Notes under the pieces: generated by a model
Database searches by the model: none
Told to the model about the DNA's origin: nothing
The model's input: the letters and a program-made list of their open reading frames with translations, nothing else
Shown here: positions 31,899 to 39,484 of the stretch, piece by piece
Position numbering within the stretch: position 1 is the first letter of the stretch
Layout of the letters: each line of letters opens with the position of its first letter
Assembly: GCF_002422095.1 (NCBI RefSeq)
Contig: NZ_DITB01000060.1
Coordinates: 14,939 to 66,143 of the forward strand
Length of the DNA: 51,205 bases
Direction of reading: 5' to 3'
DNA from: Flavobacterium sp. UBA6195
GTDB lineage: Bacteria > Bacteroidota > Bacteroidia > Flavobacteriales > Flavobacteriaceae
Position numbers and translations under genes: made by a program

Positions 31899-33767
31899 AA
31901 AAAGAAGATTGAAATTTTAGCTCCTGCAAAAAACTTAGTACAAGGAATTGCTGCCATAAACAGTGGTGCCGATGCGGTTTATATTGGTGCTCCTTTATAT
32001 GGTGCTCGTTCAAATGCTACCAATTCTGTGGAAGATATTGCCGAATTGGTAAAATATGCACACTTGTTTAACGCTCAGGTTTTTGTAGTTATCAATACGA
32101 TCTTATACGATAACGAATTAGAACCTTGTCGTCAATTGATTTGGAAATTGTATGATATTGGCGTAGATGCTTTAATCATTCAAGACATGGCGATTATGGA
32201 AATGGAGTTACCCCCTATCGTATTGCATGCAAGTACGCAAACCAATAATCGTGATGCCGATAAAATTAAATTCTTAGCAGATGCAGGAATCAAACGTGTG
32301 GTTTTAGCGCGTGAATTGAATTTAAGTCAAATCAAAGAAATCCACGAAGCTACAGATGTGGAATTAGAATTCTTCGTAACTGGTGCTTTGTGTGTTTCGT
32401 TTAGCGGAAATTGCTATATGAGTGTTGCTAATGGCGAACGTTCGGCAAACCGAGGTTCTTGTGCGCAAAATTGTCGTTTACCTTATAATTTAATTGATGG
32501 AAATGGCGATACTTTAATTAAAAATAGTCACTTACTTTCGATTAAAGATTTTGATGTTTCGAACCAAATTCCAAATTTAGTAGAAGCCGGAATCGTTTCG
32601 TTCAAAATTGAAGGTCGTTTGAAAGACATCGTTTATGTAAAAAATAACGTTTCCTATTTACGTCAGAAATTAGATGATTTCTTAGAAAAAAATAGTGATA
32701 AATATACCAAAGCTTCTTCTGGAAAATGCACGTATTTATTCGATTCTTCATTAGATAGAACGTTCAATCGTGGTTATACTGATTATTTTGTAAACGAAAG
32801 ACATCAAGCTATCGGTTCTTGGGAAAGCCCAAAATCAAAAGGGCAATACATTGGAAAACTGATTAAAACGGTTGGAAATGCCTACGAAATCGAGAACGGA
32901 GAATTACTAAATAATGGCGACGGATTGTGTTTCATCAACGAAAACAACGAAGCCGAAGGAATTTACGTGAATCGTGCCGAAAACGGATATGTTTATCCAA
33001 ACGTATTGAAAGAAATCAAAGAAGGTACTTTCATTTACCGAAATAACGATGCGGCTTTCATCAAATTAGTTGAAAGAGAAGATAGTGCAGTTCGAAAAAT
33101 CAGCACTACTTTATTGATGACTGAAAACGAAAATGGTTTCGAATTAATAGCAACTGATGAAGATGGTAATGTTAGCACTGTGAATTTGGTTCACCCAAAA
33201 GAGCAAACAAAAAATAACGAATCTTTAGCTGAAAACTTCAAAACCAACTTAGCAAAAACAGGTTTTACACCTTATACCGCTGATGAAATTACGATTGAAT
33301 TTTCTGGAAATTGGTTTCTTCCGATTTCAAAAATCAATGAAATGCGAAGAACGGTTTACGAACAATTATCGGAAATTCGTTTGAAAAATTATGTTCGAAA
33401 AGAACACCAATTGGTAAAAACATCACATCCTTATCCAGAAACAAAATTGGATTTCATGTACAATGTTGCTAATAAAACCGCTCGTAAATTCTATGAACGC
33501 CATGGTGTAACTGAAATTGAAAAAGCATTCGAATTGCAATGGGATCCTGGAAAATCTCGTGTAATGACGACTAAATATTGCATCAAATACGAATTAGAAC
33601 GCTGTCCAAAATACCATCGTGAGAACATGGATAAAAAACTAAAAGAACCTTTAGTTTTGAAACAAGGCGAATTGGAATACAAACTAAAATTCAATTGCAA
33701 ACCTTGTGAAATGGAAATTTGGGAAAAAGATGCCGAATTTGAAATTGAAGAAGATCACTTTCATTAA
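31896..33767 (+). CDS. Peptidase U32 family protein (tRNA/rRNA hydroxylation type)
   Basis: A protein of 623 residues. The U32 core lies in the first half: ILAPAKNLVQGIAAINSGADAVYIG, VLHASTQTNN and the cysteine-bearing signature ELEFFVTGALCVSFSGNCYMS, followed by GSCAQNCRLPY. Relatives are annotated as collagenase-like, but well-studied members (TrhP, RlhA) hydroxylate uridine or cytidine in RNA and bind an Fe-S cluster; the sequence shows at least five Cys in the core. The C-terminal extension has another set (YCIKYELERCPKYH, NCKPCEM). RNA modification is therefore the likelier role. Monocistronic with a hairpin terminator. Confidence 0.85.
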   Translation: MKKKIEILAPAKNLVQGIAAINSGADAVYIGAPLYGARSNATNSVEDIAELVKYAHLFNAQVFVVINTILYDNELEPCRQLIWKLYDIGVDALIIQDMAIMEMELPPIVLHASTQTNNRDADKIKFLADAGIKRVVLARELNLSQIKEIHEATDVELEFFVTGALCVSFSGNCYMSVANGERSANRGSCAQNCRLPYNLIDGNGDTLIKNSHLLSIKDFDVSNQIPNLVEAGIVSFKIEGRLKDIVYVKNNVSYLRQKLDDFLEKNSDKYTKASSGKCTYLFDSSLDRTFNRGYTDYFVNERHQAIGSWESPKSKGQYIGKLIKTVGNAYEIENGELLNNGDGLCFINENNEAEGIYVNRAENGYVYPNVLKEIKEGTFIYRNNDAAFIKLVEREDSAVRKISTTLLMTENENGFELIATDEDGNVSTVNLVHPKEQTKNNESLAENFKTNLAKTGFTPYTADEITIEFSGNWFLPISKINEMRRTVYEQLSEIRLKNYVRKEHQLVKTSHPYPETKLDFMYNVANKTARKFYERHGVTEIEKAFELQWDPGKSRVMTTKYCIKYELERCPKYHRENMDKKLKEPLVLKQGELEYKLKFNCKPCEMEIWEKDAEFEIEEDHFH

Positions 33768-33772
33768 TATAG

Positions 33773-33802
33773 AAACCGATGTGTAAGGCATCGGTTTTTT
33801 CT
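33773..33802 (+). terminator. Terminator after the U32 peptidase gene
   Basis: AAACCGATG (33773-33781), loop TGTAAGG, CATCGGTTT (33789-33797) followed by T. Confidence 0.85.
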
Positions 33803-33827
33803 TTTCAAGAAAACCAAAATTAAATTG

Positions 33828-33835
33828 TATTTTTG
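33828..33835 (+). promoter_or_regulatory. -7 box of the Crp/Fnr-type gene
   Basis: TATTTTTG matches TAnnTTTG and ends 5 bp before ATG 33841, which predicts a leaderless or nearly leaderless mRNA. Confidence 0.6.
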
Positions 33836-33840
33836 AAGTA

Positions 33841-34416
33841 ATGCAATCTATTTTAGAAAATATCGCCAAACATGTTACGCTAACTCCTGAAGAGCAAGAG
33901 TTGTTTTTGTCTAAAACTGAAACCAAACAATTCAAAGCTAAAACCATTTTATTGAGTGCGGGCGAAGTGGCGACTTGCACGTATTTTGTAAATTCTGGTA
34001 TTTTGAGAAGTTTCAATATTAATGACAATATTATTGAACACGTTTTGCATTTTGCTTGCGAAGGTTGGTGGATTGGCGACATGTATAGCTACATTTCTGG
34101 AAAACCAGGAAATTTGTTCATAGAAGTTATAGAAGATGCTGAAGTAGTAATCATAACCAAAGAAAACCAACAACAACTTTATCAAGAAATTCCAAAATTA
34201 GAACGCTTTTTTAGAATTTTAGCCGAAAACTCACTAGTTTCTCACCAAGAAAGATTAATGGACAATTTAAGTCTAACTGCCGAAGAACGTTTTGAGAAAT
34301 TCTGTTCTAAATACCCTACTTTAATTCAGAAAGTTCCTCAAAAACAGATTGCTTCTTACATTGGAGTAACACCTGAGTTTTTTAGTAAGATGAAAGCTAG
34401 ATTACTGAAAAAATAA
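33841..34416 (+). CDS. Crp/Fnr family transcriptional regulator
   Basis: A protein of 191 residues. The N-terminal cyclic-nucleotide-binding-like beta-roll is visible (KTILLSAGEVATCTYFVNSGILRSF); the usual phosphate-binding Arg/Ser set for cAMP is not obvious and the single Cys residues do not form an FNR cluster motif, so the ligand is unknown. The C-terminal helix-turn-helix is PQKQIASYIGVTPEFFSKMKARL. It lies directly upstream of a pirin/Fe-S/flavin set, and an FNR-shaped dyad (34421-34434) lies in the gap, so it probably controls that operon. Confidence 0.92.
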   Translation: MQSILENIAKHVTLTPEEQELFLSKTETKQFKAKTILLSAGEVATCTYFVNSGILRSFNINDNIIEHVLHFACEGWWIGDMYSYISGKPGNLFIEVIEDAEVVIITKENQQQLYQEIPKLERFFRILAENSLVSHQERLMDNLSLTAEERFEKFCSKYPTLIQKVPQKQIASYIGVTPEFFSKMKARLLKK

Positions 34417-34419
34417 TTT

Positions 34420-34435
34420 CTTAATCTACATTAAG
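34420..34435. promoter_or_regulatory. FNR-shaped operator candidate upstream of the pirin operon
   Basis: CTTAAT, CTAC, ATTAAG is a perfect 6+4+6 dyad; the core TTAAT-N4-ATTAA has the layout of FNR sites (TTGAT-N4-ATCAA). Its centre (34427.5) is 41.5 bp upstream of the start predicted from the -7 box at 34458-34465, the position of class II activation. Confidence 0.55.
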
Positions 34436-34457
34436 TGCTCTTCCCTATTCCTCGATG

Positions 34458-34465
34458 TAAATTTG
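34458..34465 (+). promoter_or_regulatory. -7 box of the pirin operon
   Basis: TAAATTTG matches TAnnTTTG. No TTTG is seen at -33, as expected for an activator-dependent promoter. Confidence 0.65.
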
Positions 34466-34494
34466 TATCATAATAATTACTAAATTTATACATT

Positions 34495-35208
34495 ATGAAA
34501 ACGATAGTACATAAAGCAAATGAAAGAGGTCATGCTAACCATGGTTGGTTAAATGCGTATCACAGTTTTAGCTTTGCCAATTGGTATAACCCAGAAAAAG
34601 TACAATTTGGAATGCTTCGCGTTTTGAATGACGATACCATTGCAGCTGGAATGGGCTTCGGAACACATCCACATGACAACATGGAAATCATCACCATTCC
34701 CTTAGAAGGAGATTTAGCTCATAAAGACAGCATGGGAAATGGTACAACTATTAAAAGTGGTGACATTCAAGTAATGAGTGCTGGAACGGGAATTCAACAT
34801 AGCGAATTCAATCCAAATCACAATCATCACACAAAATTGTTTCAAATTTGGTTGTTCCCAAAATACAGAAATGTGGAACCTCGTTACCAACAAATTACCT
34901 TAGACCAATCGTTACAAAAAAATGATTTTGCTCAAATCTTATCACCAAATCCTGATGATGCTGGGGTTTGGATTCATCAAGATGCATGGTTTTATTTGAG
35001 TGATTTTGACAAGGATTTTTCGAAAAAACTTTCACTTAAAAAAGAAGGCAACGGTTTTTACATCATGAATATTGAAGGCGAAATCGAAGTTAACGGAGAA
35101 AAATTAGAAAGAAGAGATGCAATCGGAATTTGGGAAACCAATGAAATTGAAATCAAAGCGAATTCAAATACGAAGTTTTTGGTGATGGAAATTCCAATGG
35201 AACAATAA
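34495..35208 (+). CDS. Pirin family protein (YhhW/quercetinase-like)
   Basis: A protein of 237 residues with two cupin domains. The metal site is visible in the N-terminal cupin: GTHPHDNMEIITIPLEG and SAGTGIQHSEFN, i.e. His-x-His, a later His and Glu. YhhW-type pirins can cleave quercetin by dioxygenation, but the in vivo role in bacteria is often stress-related or regulatory. Cytoplasmic. It heads an operon with a GNAT protein, an Fe-S mono-cluster protein and an FMN reductase, following a Crp/Fnr regulator. Confidence 0.93.
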   Translation: MKTIVHKANERGHANHGWLNAYHSFSFANWYNPEKVQFGMLRVLNDDTIAAGMGFGTHPHDNMEIITIPLEGDLAHKDSMGNGTTIKSGDIQVMSAGTGIQHSEFNPNHNHHTKLFQIWLFPKYRNVEPRYQQITLDQSLQKNDFAQILSPNPDDAGVWIHQDAWFYLSDFDKDFSKKLSLKKEGNGFYIMNIEGEIEVNGEKLERRDAIGIWETNEIEIKANSNTKFLVMEIPMEQ

Positions 35209-35216
35209 ATTAATCT

Positions 35217-35258
35217 TTTCAACATTCAAAATTCCTTTTGAATAATGAATGTTGAAAT
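35217..35258. repeat. Palindromic intergenic element with two exclusive hairpins
   Basis: TTTCAACATTCA (35218-35229) is the exact complement of TGAATGTTGAAA (35247-35258). Inside, ATTCAAAA (35225-35232) pairs with TTTTGAAT (35237-35244) around TTCC. The two foldings share bases and exclude each other. Confidence 0.6.
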
Positions 35259-35273
35259 TTAAAAACCATAATT

Positions 35274-35558
35274 ATGACCGAAGAAGTCCAACTTAGAATA
35301 AACGACAACAAAGGTTCTTTTTACATTGAAGTTAATGGAAATCAAGAAGCAATGATGACTTTTGTTTTTGCTGGTGAAGATAAAATTATCATTGATCACA
35401 CTGAAGTAAATCCTGGAAACGAAGGAAAAGGCTTTGGAAAAAAAATGGTAACAAAAGCAGTAGAATTTGCAAGAGAAAAAGGAATCAAAATCTTGCCTTT
35501 GTGTCCGTTTGCGAAAAGTGTTTTTGATAAAACTCCTGAATTTAGAGACGTTTTATAA
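35274..35558 (+). CDS. Small GNAT-like N-acetyltransferase (YjdJ type)
   Basis: A protein of 94 residues, a minimal GNAT fold. The acetyl-CoA loop is GNEGKGFGKKMV and the C-terminus has LPLCPFAKSVF, typical for the YjdJ group. The substrate is unknown. In many bacteria this protein is encoded beside the YjdI mono-cluster protein, as here (69 bp away), which suggests a shared task. It follows pirin after a palindromic gap. Confidence 0.88.
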   Translation: MTEEVQLRINDNKGSFYIEVNGNQEAMMTFVFAGEDKIIIDHTEVNPGNEGKGFGKKMVTKAVEFAREKGIKILPLCPFAKSVFDKTPEFRDVL

Positions 35559-35564
35559 TTATCC

Positions 35565-35596
35565 CCTGCAAGATTTCAAAACCTTGCAGGTTTTTA
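35565..35596 (+). terminator. Intra-operon hairpin between the GNAT and YjdI genes
   Basis: CCTGCAAG (35565-35572) pairs with CTTGCAGG (35583-35590), followed by TTTTT. It looks like a terminator, so the two following genes may be less expressed or have a second promoter; it could also be a dispersed palindrome. Confidence 0.7.
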
Positions 35597-35626
35597 TATT
35601 AATGCAACAACCAAAAACTAAGAATC

Positions 35627-35857
35627 ATGGATCCAAAAAATCTAAAAAAAGAATACACAAATGGTGAAGTAACCATTGTATGGCAATCTGGAAAATGTAC
35701 TCATTCTGCTAATTGTGTTAAGAATAATCCAGATGTTTTTAAACCAAAAGAACAACCTTGGATTACACCTGATAATTCAACCACAGAAAAAATTATTGAA
35801 ACCGTAAAAAAATGCCCTTCGGGAGCCTTAACTTATTATTTGAACAAGAATGACTAA
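35627..35857 (+). CDS. Fe-S mono-cluster protein, YjdI/Fer4_19 type
   Basis: A protein of 76 residues. It shows the divergent ferredoxin pattern: Cys24 and Cys30 in CTHSANC, PWI in the middle and Cys63 in CPSGALTY. Only three Cys and one His (26) are available, as usual in this group, named (4Fe-4S) mono-cluster protein in E. coli. Its partner in electron transfer may be the flavin reductase gene that overlaps its 3' end by 8 bp. Confidence 0.9.
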   Translation: MDPKNLKKEYTNGEVTIVWQSGKCTHSANCVKNNPDVFKPKEQPWITPDNSTTEKIIETVKKCPSGALTYYLNKND

Positions 35858-36380
35858 AAAAATTATCGCTTTCGGAGCTTCTTCAAGCAAGCAATCCATC
35901 AATAAACAATTGGCAACTTTTGCTGCTAACCAATTTCAAAATGTTTCTGTTGAAATTTTAGATTTAAACGATTACGAAATGCCTATTTTCTCTGTTGATA
36001 AAGAAAAAGAAAACGGAATTCATCCTTTAGCACAAGAATTTTACAGCAAATTAGGAAGTGCTGATTTAATCATTATTTCGTTTGCCGAACATAACGGAAA
36101 TTACTCTAGTGCATTCAAAAATATTCTAGATTGGACTTCACGTATTAACGCCAAAACCTTTCAAGAAAAACCAATGTTGTTATTAGCAACTTCCCCTGGT
36201 GCTCGAGGTGGAAGTTCGGTTTTAGAAATTGCTTCAAAACGTTTTCCGTTTCAAGGTGGAATTGTAAAAGGTAGTTTTTCATTACCAAGTTTCTACGAAA
36301 ATTTTGATGTGATAAATGGGATTATCCATCCAGAATATAAAAATCAATTATTGGAAATTGTAAATTCAACTGAATTCTAA
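35850..36380 (+). CDS. NADPH-dependent FMN reductase family protein
   Basis: A protein of 176 residues with a flavodoxin-like fold. The FMN phosphate loop is GASSSKQSINKQLA near the N-terminus; SFAEHNGNYSSAFKN and SPGARGGSSVLE contact the flavin in this family. It reduces FMN or quinones with NAD(P)H. It overlaps the YjdI gene, so the Fe-S protein and flavoprotein are made together. Cytoplasmic. Confidence 0.92.
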   Translation: MTKKIIAFGASSSKQSINKQLATFAANQFQNVSVEILDLNDYEMPIFSVDKEKENGIHPLAQEFYSKLGSADLIIISFAEHNGNYSSAFKNILDWTSRINAKTFQEKPMLLLATSPGARGGSSVLEIASKRFPFQGGIVKGSFSLPSFYENFDVINGIIHPEYKNQLLEIVNSTEF

Positions 36381-36389
36381 TAAAAATGT

Positions 36390-36397
36390 TATTTTTG
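36390..36397 (+). promoter_or_regulatory. -7 box of fabD
   Basis: TATTTTTG matches TAnnTTTG; the leader is about 40 nt and contains an ACTTGAAAC short-word array (36411-36434). Confidence 0.6.
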
Positions 36398-36410
36398 CCA
36401 CTCGAGAAAA

Positions 36411-36434
36411 ACTTGAAACTTTAAACTTGAAACA
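36411..36434. repeat. ACTTGAAAC short-word array
   Basis: ACTTGAAAC, TTTAA, ACTTGAAAC: two exact copies with a degenerate linker in the fabD leader. Confidence 0.5.
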
Positions 36435-36440
36435 AAATTT

Positions 36441-37316
36441 ATGAAAGCATACGTATTTCCAGGTCAAGGAGCACAATTCACAGGAATGGGTAAAGATTTA
36501 TATGAAAACTCCCCTTTAGCAAAAGAATTATTCGAAAAAGCCAATGATATTTTAGGTTTCAGAATCACCGATATCATGTTCGAAGGAACAGCTGAAGAAT
36601 TGAAAGAAACTAAAGTAACCCAACCAGCGGTTTTTTTACACTCGGTTATTTTAGCCAAAGTTTTAGACGTAAAACCAGATATGGTAGCGGGACATTCTTT
36701 AGGAGAATTTTCTGCTTTAGTAGTAAACGGTGCTTTATCATTTGAAGACGGATTAAAATTAGTTTCTCAAAGAGCAATGGCAATGCAAAAAGCATGTGAA
36801 ATTGCACCTTCAACTATGGCAGCCGTTTTAAACTTAGACGATAAAATCGTAGAAGATATTTGTACTTCAATTGATGGGATTGTGGTAGCTGCAAATTACA
36901 ACTGCCCAGGGCAATTAGTAATTTCTGGAGAATACAAAGCGGTAGAATTAGCTTGTGAAAAAATGAAAGAAGCTGGAGCAAAAAGAGCTTTAATTTTACC
37001 TGTTGGTGGTGCTTTTCACTCACCCATGATGGAACCAGCAAGTTCAGCATTAGCAGCAGCCATTGAAGCTACTACTTTTTCAACTCCAATTTGCCCAGTG
37101 TATCAAAATGTTACTGCTAGCGCGGTTTCTGATGCAACTGAAATTAAGAAAAACTTGATTTCGCAATTAACAGGAGCTGTAAGATGGACACAATCCGTAC
37201 AACAAATGATTGCAGATGGAGCAACAAGTTTCACAGAAGTGGGTCCAGGAAAAGTATTAGTTGGATTGGTAAATAAAATCAACAAAGACGTAGAAACGAT
37301 TTCTGCTTCTTTGTAA
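36441..37316 (+). CDS. fabD: Malonyl CoA-acyl carrier protein transacylase
   Basis: A protein of 291 residues, the normal FabD length. It loads malonyl groups on acyl carrier protein in fatty-acid synthesis. Active-site parts are present: FPGQGAQ at residues 6-12, nucleophile Ser86 in GHSLGE, Arg in LVSQRAMAMQ and His in GGAFHSPMM. It stands alone, apart from other fab genes, which is common in Flavobacteria. A hairpin terminator lies at 37338-37368. Confidence 0.97.
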   Translation: MKAYVFPGQGAQFTGMGKDLYENSPLAKELFEKANDILGFRITDIMFEGTAEELKETKVTQPAVFLHSVILAKVLDVKPDMVAGHSLGEFSALVVNGALSFEDGLKLVSQRAMAMQKACEIAPSTMAAVLNLDDKIVEDICTSIDGIVVAANYNCPGQLVISGEYKAVELACEKMKEAGAKRALILPVGGAFHSPMMEPASSALAAAIEATTFSTPICPVYQNVTASAVSDATEIKKNLISQLTGAVRWTQSVQQMIADGATSFTEVGPGKVLVGLVNKINKDVETISASL

Positions 37317-37337
37317 AATAAAATACTCTTAAAATAG

Positions 37338-37372
37338 AATTCCTCATAAAGTTTATTCGTGAGGAATTTTTT
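37338..37372 (+). terminator. Terminator after fabD
   Basis: AATTCCTCA (37338-37346) pairs with TGAGGAATT (37360-37368), then TTTT. The T-run merges with the -7 box of the next gene. Confidence 0.8.
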
Positions 37373-37379
37373 ATTTTTG
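37372..37379 (+). promoter_or_regulatory. -7 box of the M23 peptidase gene
   Basis: TATTTTTG matches TAnnTTTG, 13 bp before ATG 37393, directly after the fabD terminator. Confidence 0.6.
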
Positions 37380-37392
37380 AGAAAAAGAAAAT

Positions 37393-38070
37393 ATGGAAAA
37401 TCTAATTGCTTTGTTCCAATCAATTGAAGCGGCCAAAGTCATTTCACCCGAGATTGATTACTCTGACTATGTTCCCTTGAATTTATCTGTTTCGAATCGT
37501 GAATTGAGTCAGCATAAATTAGAAACTGCTCAAGATTATGAAATTTTCATCCAAAACCATTTAGATAAAAATCAAGGTAAAATTGCTTTTGGCGGTTACA
37601 TTGAAACTCGAAATTTATACCAAAGAAGTACGGTTTTTAAAAACACTAATTCTGACGAACGAAATATTCATATTGGTTTAGATTTATGGATTAACGAATC
37701 GGCTCCAATTCATGCTGCTTTGGATGGAACCATTCACAGTTTTCAAAACAATACCGCTTTAGGTGATTATGGCCCCACTATTATTTTGGAGCACGAAGTT
37801 GAAAATATCAAATTCCACACGCTATACGGTCACTTGAGCGAAGCGAGTTTAATTGGTAAAAAAGTGGGTGATATTGTAAAAAAAGGAGAACAAATAGCTA
37901 CTTTAGGATTACCACCTATTAATGGTGATTATGCTCCGCATCTGCATTTTCAAATCATTATCGATATGGAAGGAAAAACTGGTGATTATCCTGGAGTTTG
38001 TAATGAAAAAACACTTCCGTTTTACAAATCAAATTGTCCAGATCCAAATTTACTATTAAAAATTGTTTGA
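37393..38070 (+). CDS. M23 family metallopeptidase
   Basis: A protein of 225 residues with a LytM-type domain in its second half. Zn ligands and catalytic residues are intact: His93 and Asp97 in HIGLDLW, His147 in LYGHLS, His183 and His185 in PHLHFQ. Active M23 enzymes cut peptidoglycan cross-bridges. There is no signal peptide: the N-terminus MENLIALFQSIEAAKV is amphipathic, so how it would reach the wall is unclear, or it has another substrate. Monocistronic. Confidence 0.88.
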   Translation: MENLIALFQSIEAAKVISPEIDYSDYVPLNLSVSNRELSQHKLETAQDYEIFIQNHLDKNQGKIAFGGYIETRNLYQRSTVFKNTNSDERNIHIGLDLWINESAPIHAALDGTIHSFQNNTALGDYGPTIILEHEVENIKFHTLYGHLSEASLIGKKVGDIVKKGEQIATLGLPPINGDYAPHLHFQIIIDMEGKTGDYPGVCNEKTLPFYKSNCPDPNLLLKIV

Positions 38071-38082
38071 TAGATTTGGTAT

Positions 38083-38090
38083 TAATTTTG
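38083..38090 (+). promoter_or_regulatory. -7 box of the small lipoprotein gene
   Basis: TAATTTTG matches TAnnTTTG, 28 bp before ATG 38119. Confidence 0.6.
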
Positions 38091-38118
38091 TAACTTTCGT
38101 ACATAAATTAATTCAATT

Positions 38119-38373
38119 ATGAAAAAAGTATTTCTAGGAATTGCAATCGTAGCTACATTGCTCTCTTGTCAAGAAGAAACAAAAGAAAAAGTAAAAGAAG
38201 CTTCTGAAGCCGTTGGAGCCGATTTAAAACAAGCGGCAGATTCGGCAAAAGTAAAAGCTAAAAAAGCAATTGATTCCTCTAAAGTAGGCGAAAAAGCAAA
38301 ACACATTATTGCTAAAGGAGCTGAAAAAGTAGAAGAAGGAGCAAAAAAAGTAAAAGAATCTGTTGAAAAATAA
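38119..38373 (+). CDS. Small helical lipoprotein
   Basis: A protein of 84 residues. A lipoprotein signal ends LLSC (Cys17). The mature part is one long amphipathic helix rich in Lys, Glu and Ala with an 11-residue-like pattern (KEKVKEASEAVGADLKQAAD, AKKVKESVEK), resembling apolipoprotein or YtxH-like stress proteins. Function unknown. Own promoter and a strong palindromic terminator make it a compact, probably well expressed unit. Confidence 0.82.
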   Translation: MKKVFLGIAIVATLLSCQEETKEKVKEASEAVGADLKQAADSAKVKAKKAIDSSKVGEKAKHIIAKGAEKVEEGAKKVKESVEK

Positions 38374-38399
38374 AAAAATCCTCAATTGAGGATTTTTTT
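38373..38399. terminator. Bidirectional terminator between lipoprotein and galE
   Basis: AAATCCTCAATTGAGGATTT is a perfect palindrome with A and T tails on both sides, placed between convergent genes. Confidence 0.9.
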
Positions 38400-38402
38400 A
38401 TT

Positions 38403-39419
38403 TTATTTATTTCTGATTTTATTCTCCCATTTCCAAGCACTTGCTAAAGCTTCCTCTAAAGTAGATTTTGCTTTCCAACCTAAAACAGTATTTGCTTTGT
38501 CGGTATTGGCGTAAGCTTCTATAACATCTCCTTCTCGTCTTCCTACAATTTGATAATTTAATTTTTGATTGAACACTTTTTCAAAAGCAGTAATGACTTC
38601 CAAAACCGAACTTCCCGTTCCAGTTCCTAAATTAAATGTTTCTACTTTTTCTGAGTTTTGTTTGTTTAACAAGCGTTTCAAAGCCACAACATGAGCTTTT
38701 GCTAAATCAACCACATGAATGTAGTCGCGAATTGCTGTACCATCAGGAGTTGGATAATCATCTCCAAAAACCGATAATTTTTCACGAAGTCCAATAGCTG
38801 TTTGTGTAATAAATGGCACTAAATTTTGTGGAACTCCTAAAGGTAATTCGCCAATTTCAGCCGAAGGATGTGCTCCAATAGGATTAAAATAACGCAATAA
38901 AATAGAATTGATATTGGTTACTTTTGCAACATCGGTTATAATTTCCTCACCTATTTGCTTCGTGTTTCCGTAAGGTGACATTGCCACTTGAATAGGAGCG
39001 ATTTCAGTAATTGGCATTGTTTCGGCCTGACCGTACACGGTACAAGACGAACTGAAAATAAAATGAGCTTCTGATTTTTTTTGTAATTCTTGAAGTAAAT
39101 ACACTAAAGAATTGATGTTGTTTTCATAATACAACAAAGGATTTTCAACACTTTCCCCCACCGCTTTTGAAGCAGCAAAATGAATCACTCCCGAAATATC
39201 TTGGTATTTAGAAAAGAAATTTTGAACCGCCGATTTATCTCGCAAATCGATATTTTCAAACAAAGGTTTTTTCCCAGTGATTCGCTCAATTCCGTCCAAA
39301 ACATCAATAGATGAATTAGAAAGATTGTCAATAGCAATTACTTCAAAACCTTCATTTTGCAATTCTACAACTGTGTGAGAACCTATAAATCCTAAACCGC
39401 CTGTAACTAATATCTTCAT
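38403..39419 (-). CDS. galE: UDP-glucose 4-epimerase
   Basis: A protein of 338 residues of the short-chain dehydrogenase fold. The NAD site is GGLGFIGSHTVVEL at the N-terminus; the catalytic pair is in SPYGNTKQIGEE (Tyr-x3-Lys) with Ser in FSSSCTVYG; NPIGAHPS and REGDV are typical of GalE. It interconverts UDP-glucose and UDP-galactose for surface sugars. The minus-strand neighbour upstream is a sugar aminotransferase; the two may be co-transcribed across a 65-bp gap. Confidence 0.95.
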   Translation of the reverse strand: MKILVTGGLGFIGSHTVVELQNEGFEVIAIDNLSNSSIDVLDGIERITGKKPLFENIDLRDKSAVQNFFSKYQDISGVIHFAASKAVGESVENPLLYYENNINSLVYLLQELQKKSEAHFIFSSSCTVYGQAETMPITEIAPIQVAMSPYGNTKQIGEEIITDVAKVTNINSILLRYFNPIGAHPSAEIGELPLGVPQNLVPFITQTAIGLREKLSVFGDDYPTPDGTAIRDYIHVVDLAKAHVVALKRLLNKQNSEKVETFNLGTGTGSSVLEVITAFEKVFNQKLNYQIVGRREGDVIEAYANTDKANTVLGWKAKSTLEEALASAWKWENKIRNK

Positions 39420-39430
39420 TTTTTATTTTT

Positions 39431-39482
39431 CTGTCACAGTCACAGTAATCAGTAACTGAGACTGAATACTGCAACTGAACAC
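39431..39482. repeat. CAGT/ACTG short-word array
   Basis: The gap between galE and the aminotransferase gene is filled by CTGTCACAGTCACAGTAATC and related words (CACAGT, AACTGA, GACTGA, AACTGA). Read on the minus strand, CAGT words are followed by ACTG words, so it can fold on itself. Confidence 0.55.
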
Positions 39483-39484
39483 TA

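Noticed and set aside
39431..39482. Possible CRISPR-like or minisatellite repeat
   Set aside because: Words are 4-6 bases and degenerate, with no constant-length spacers and no cas gene in the window.
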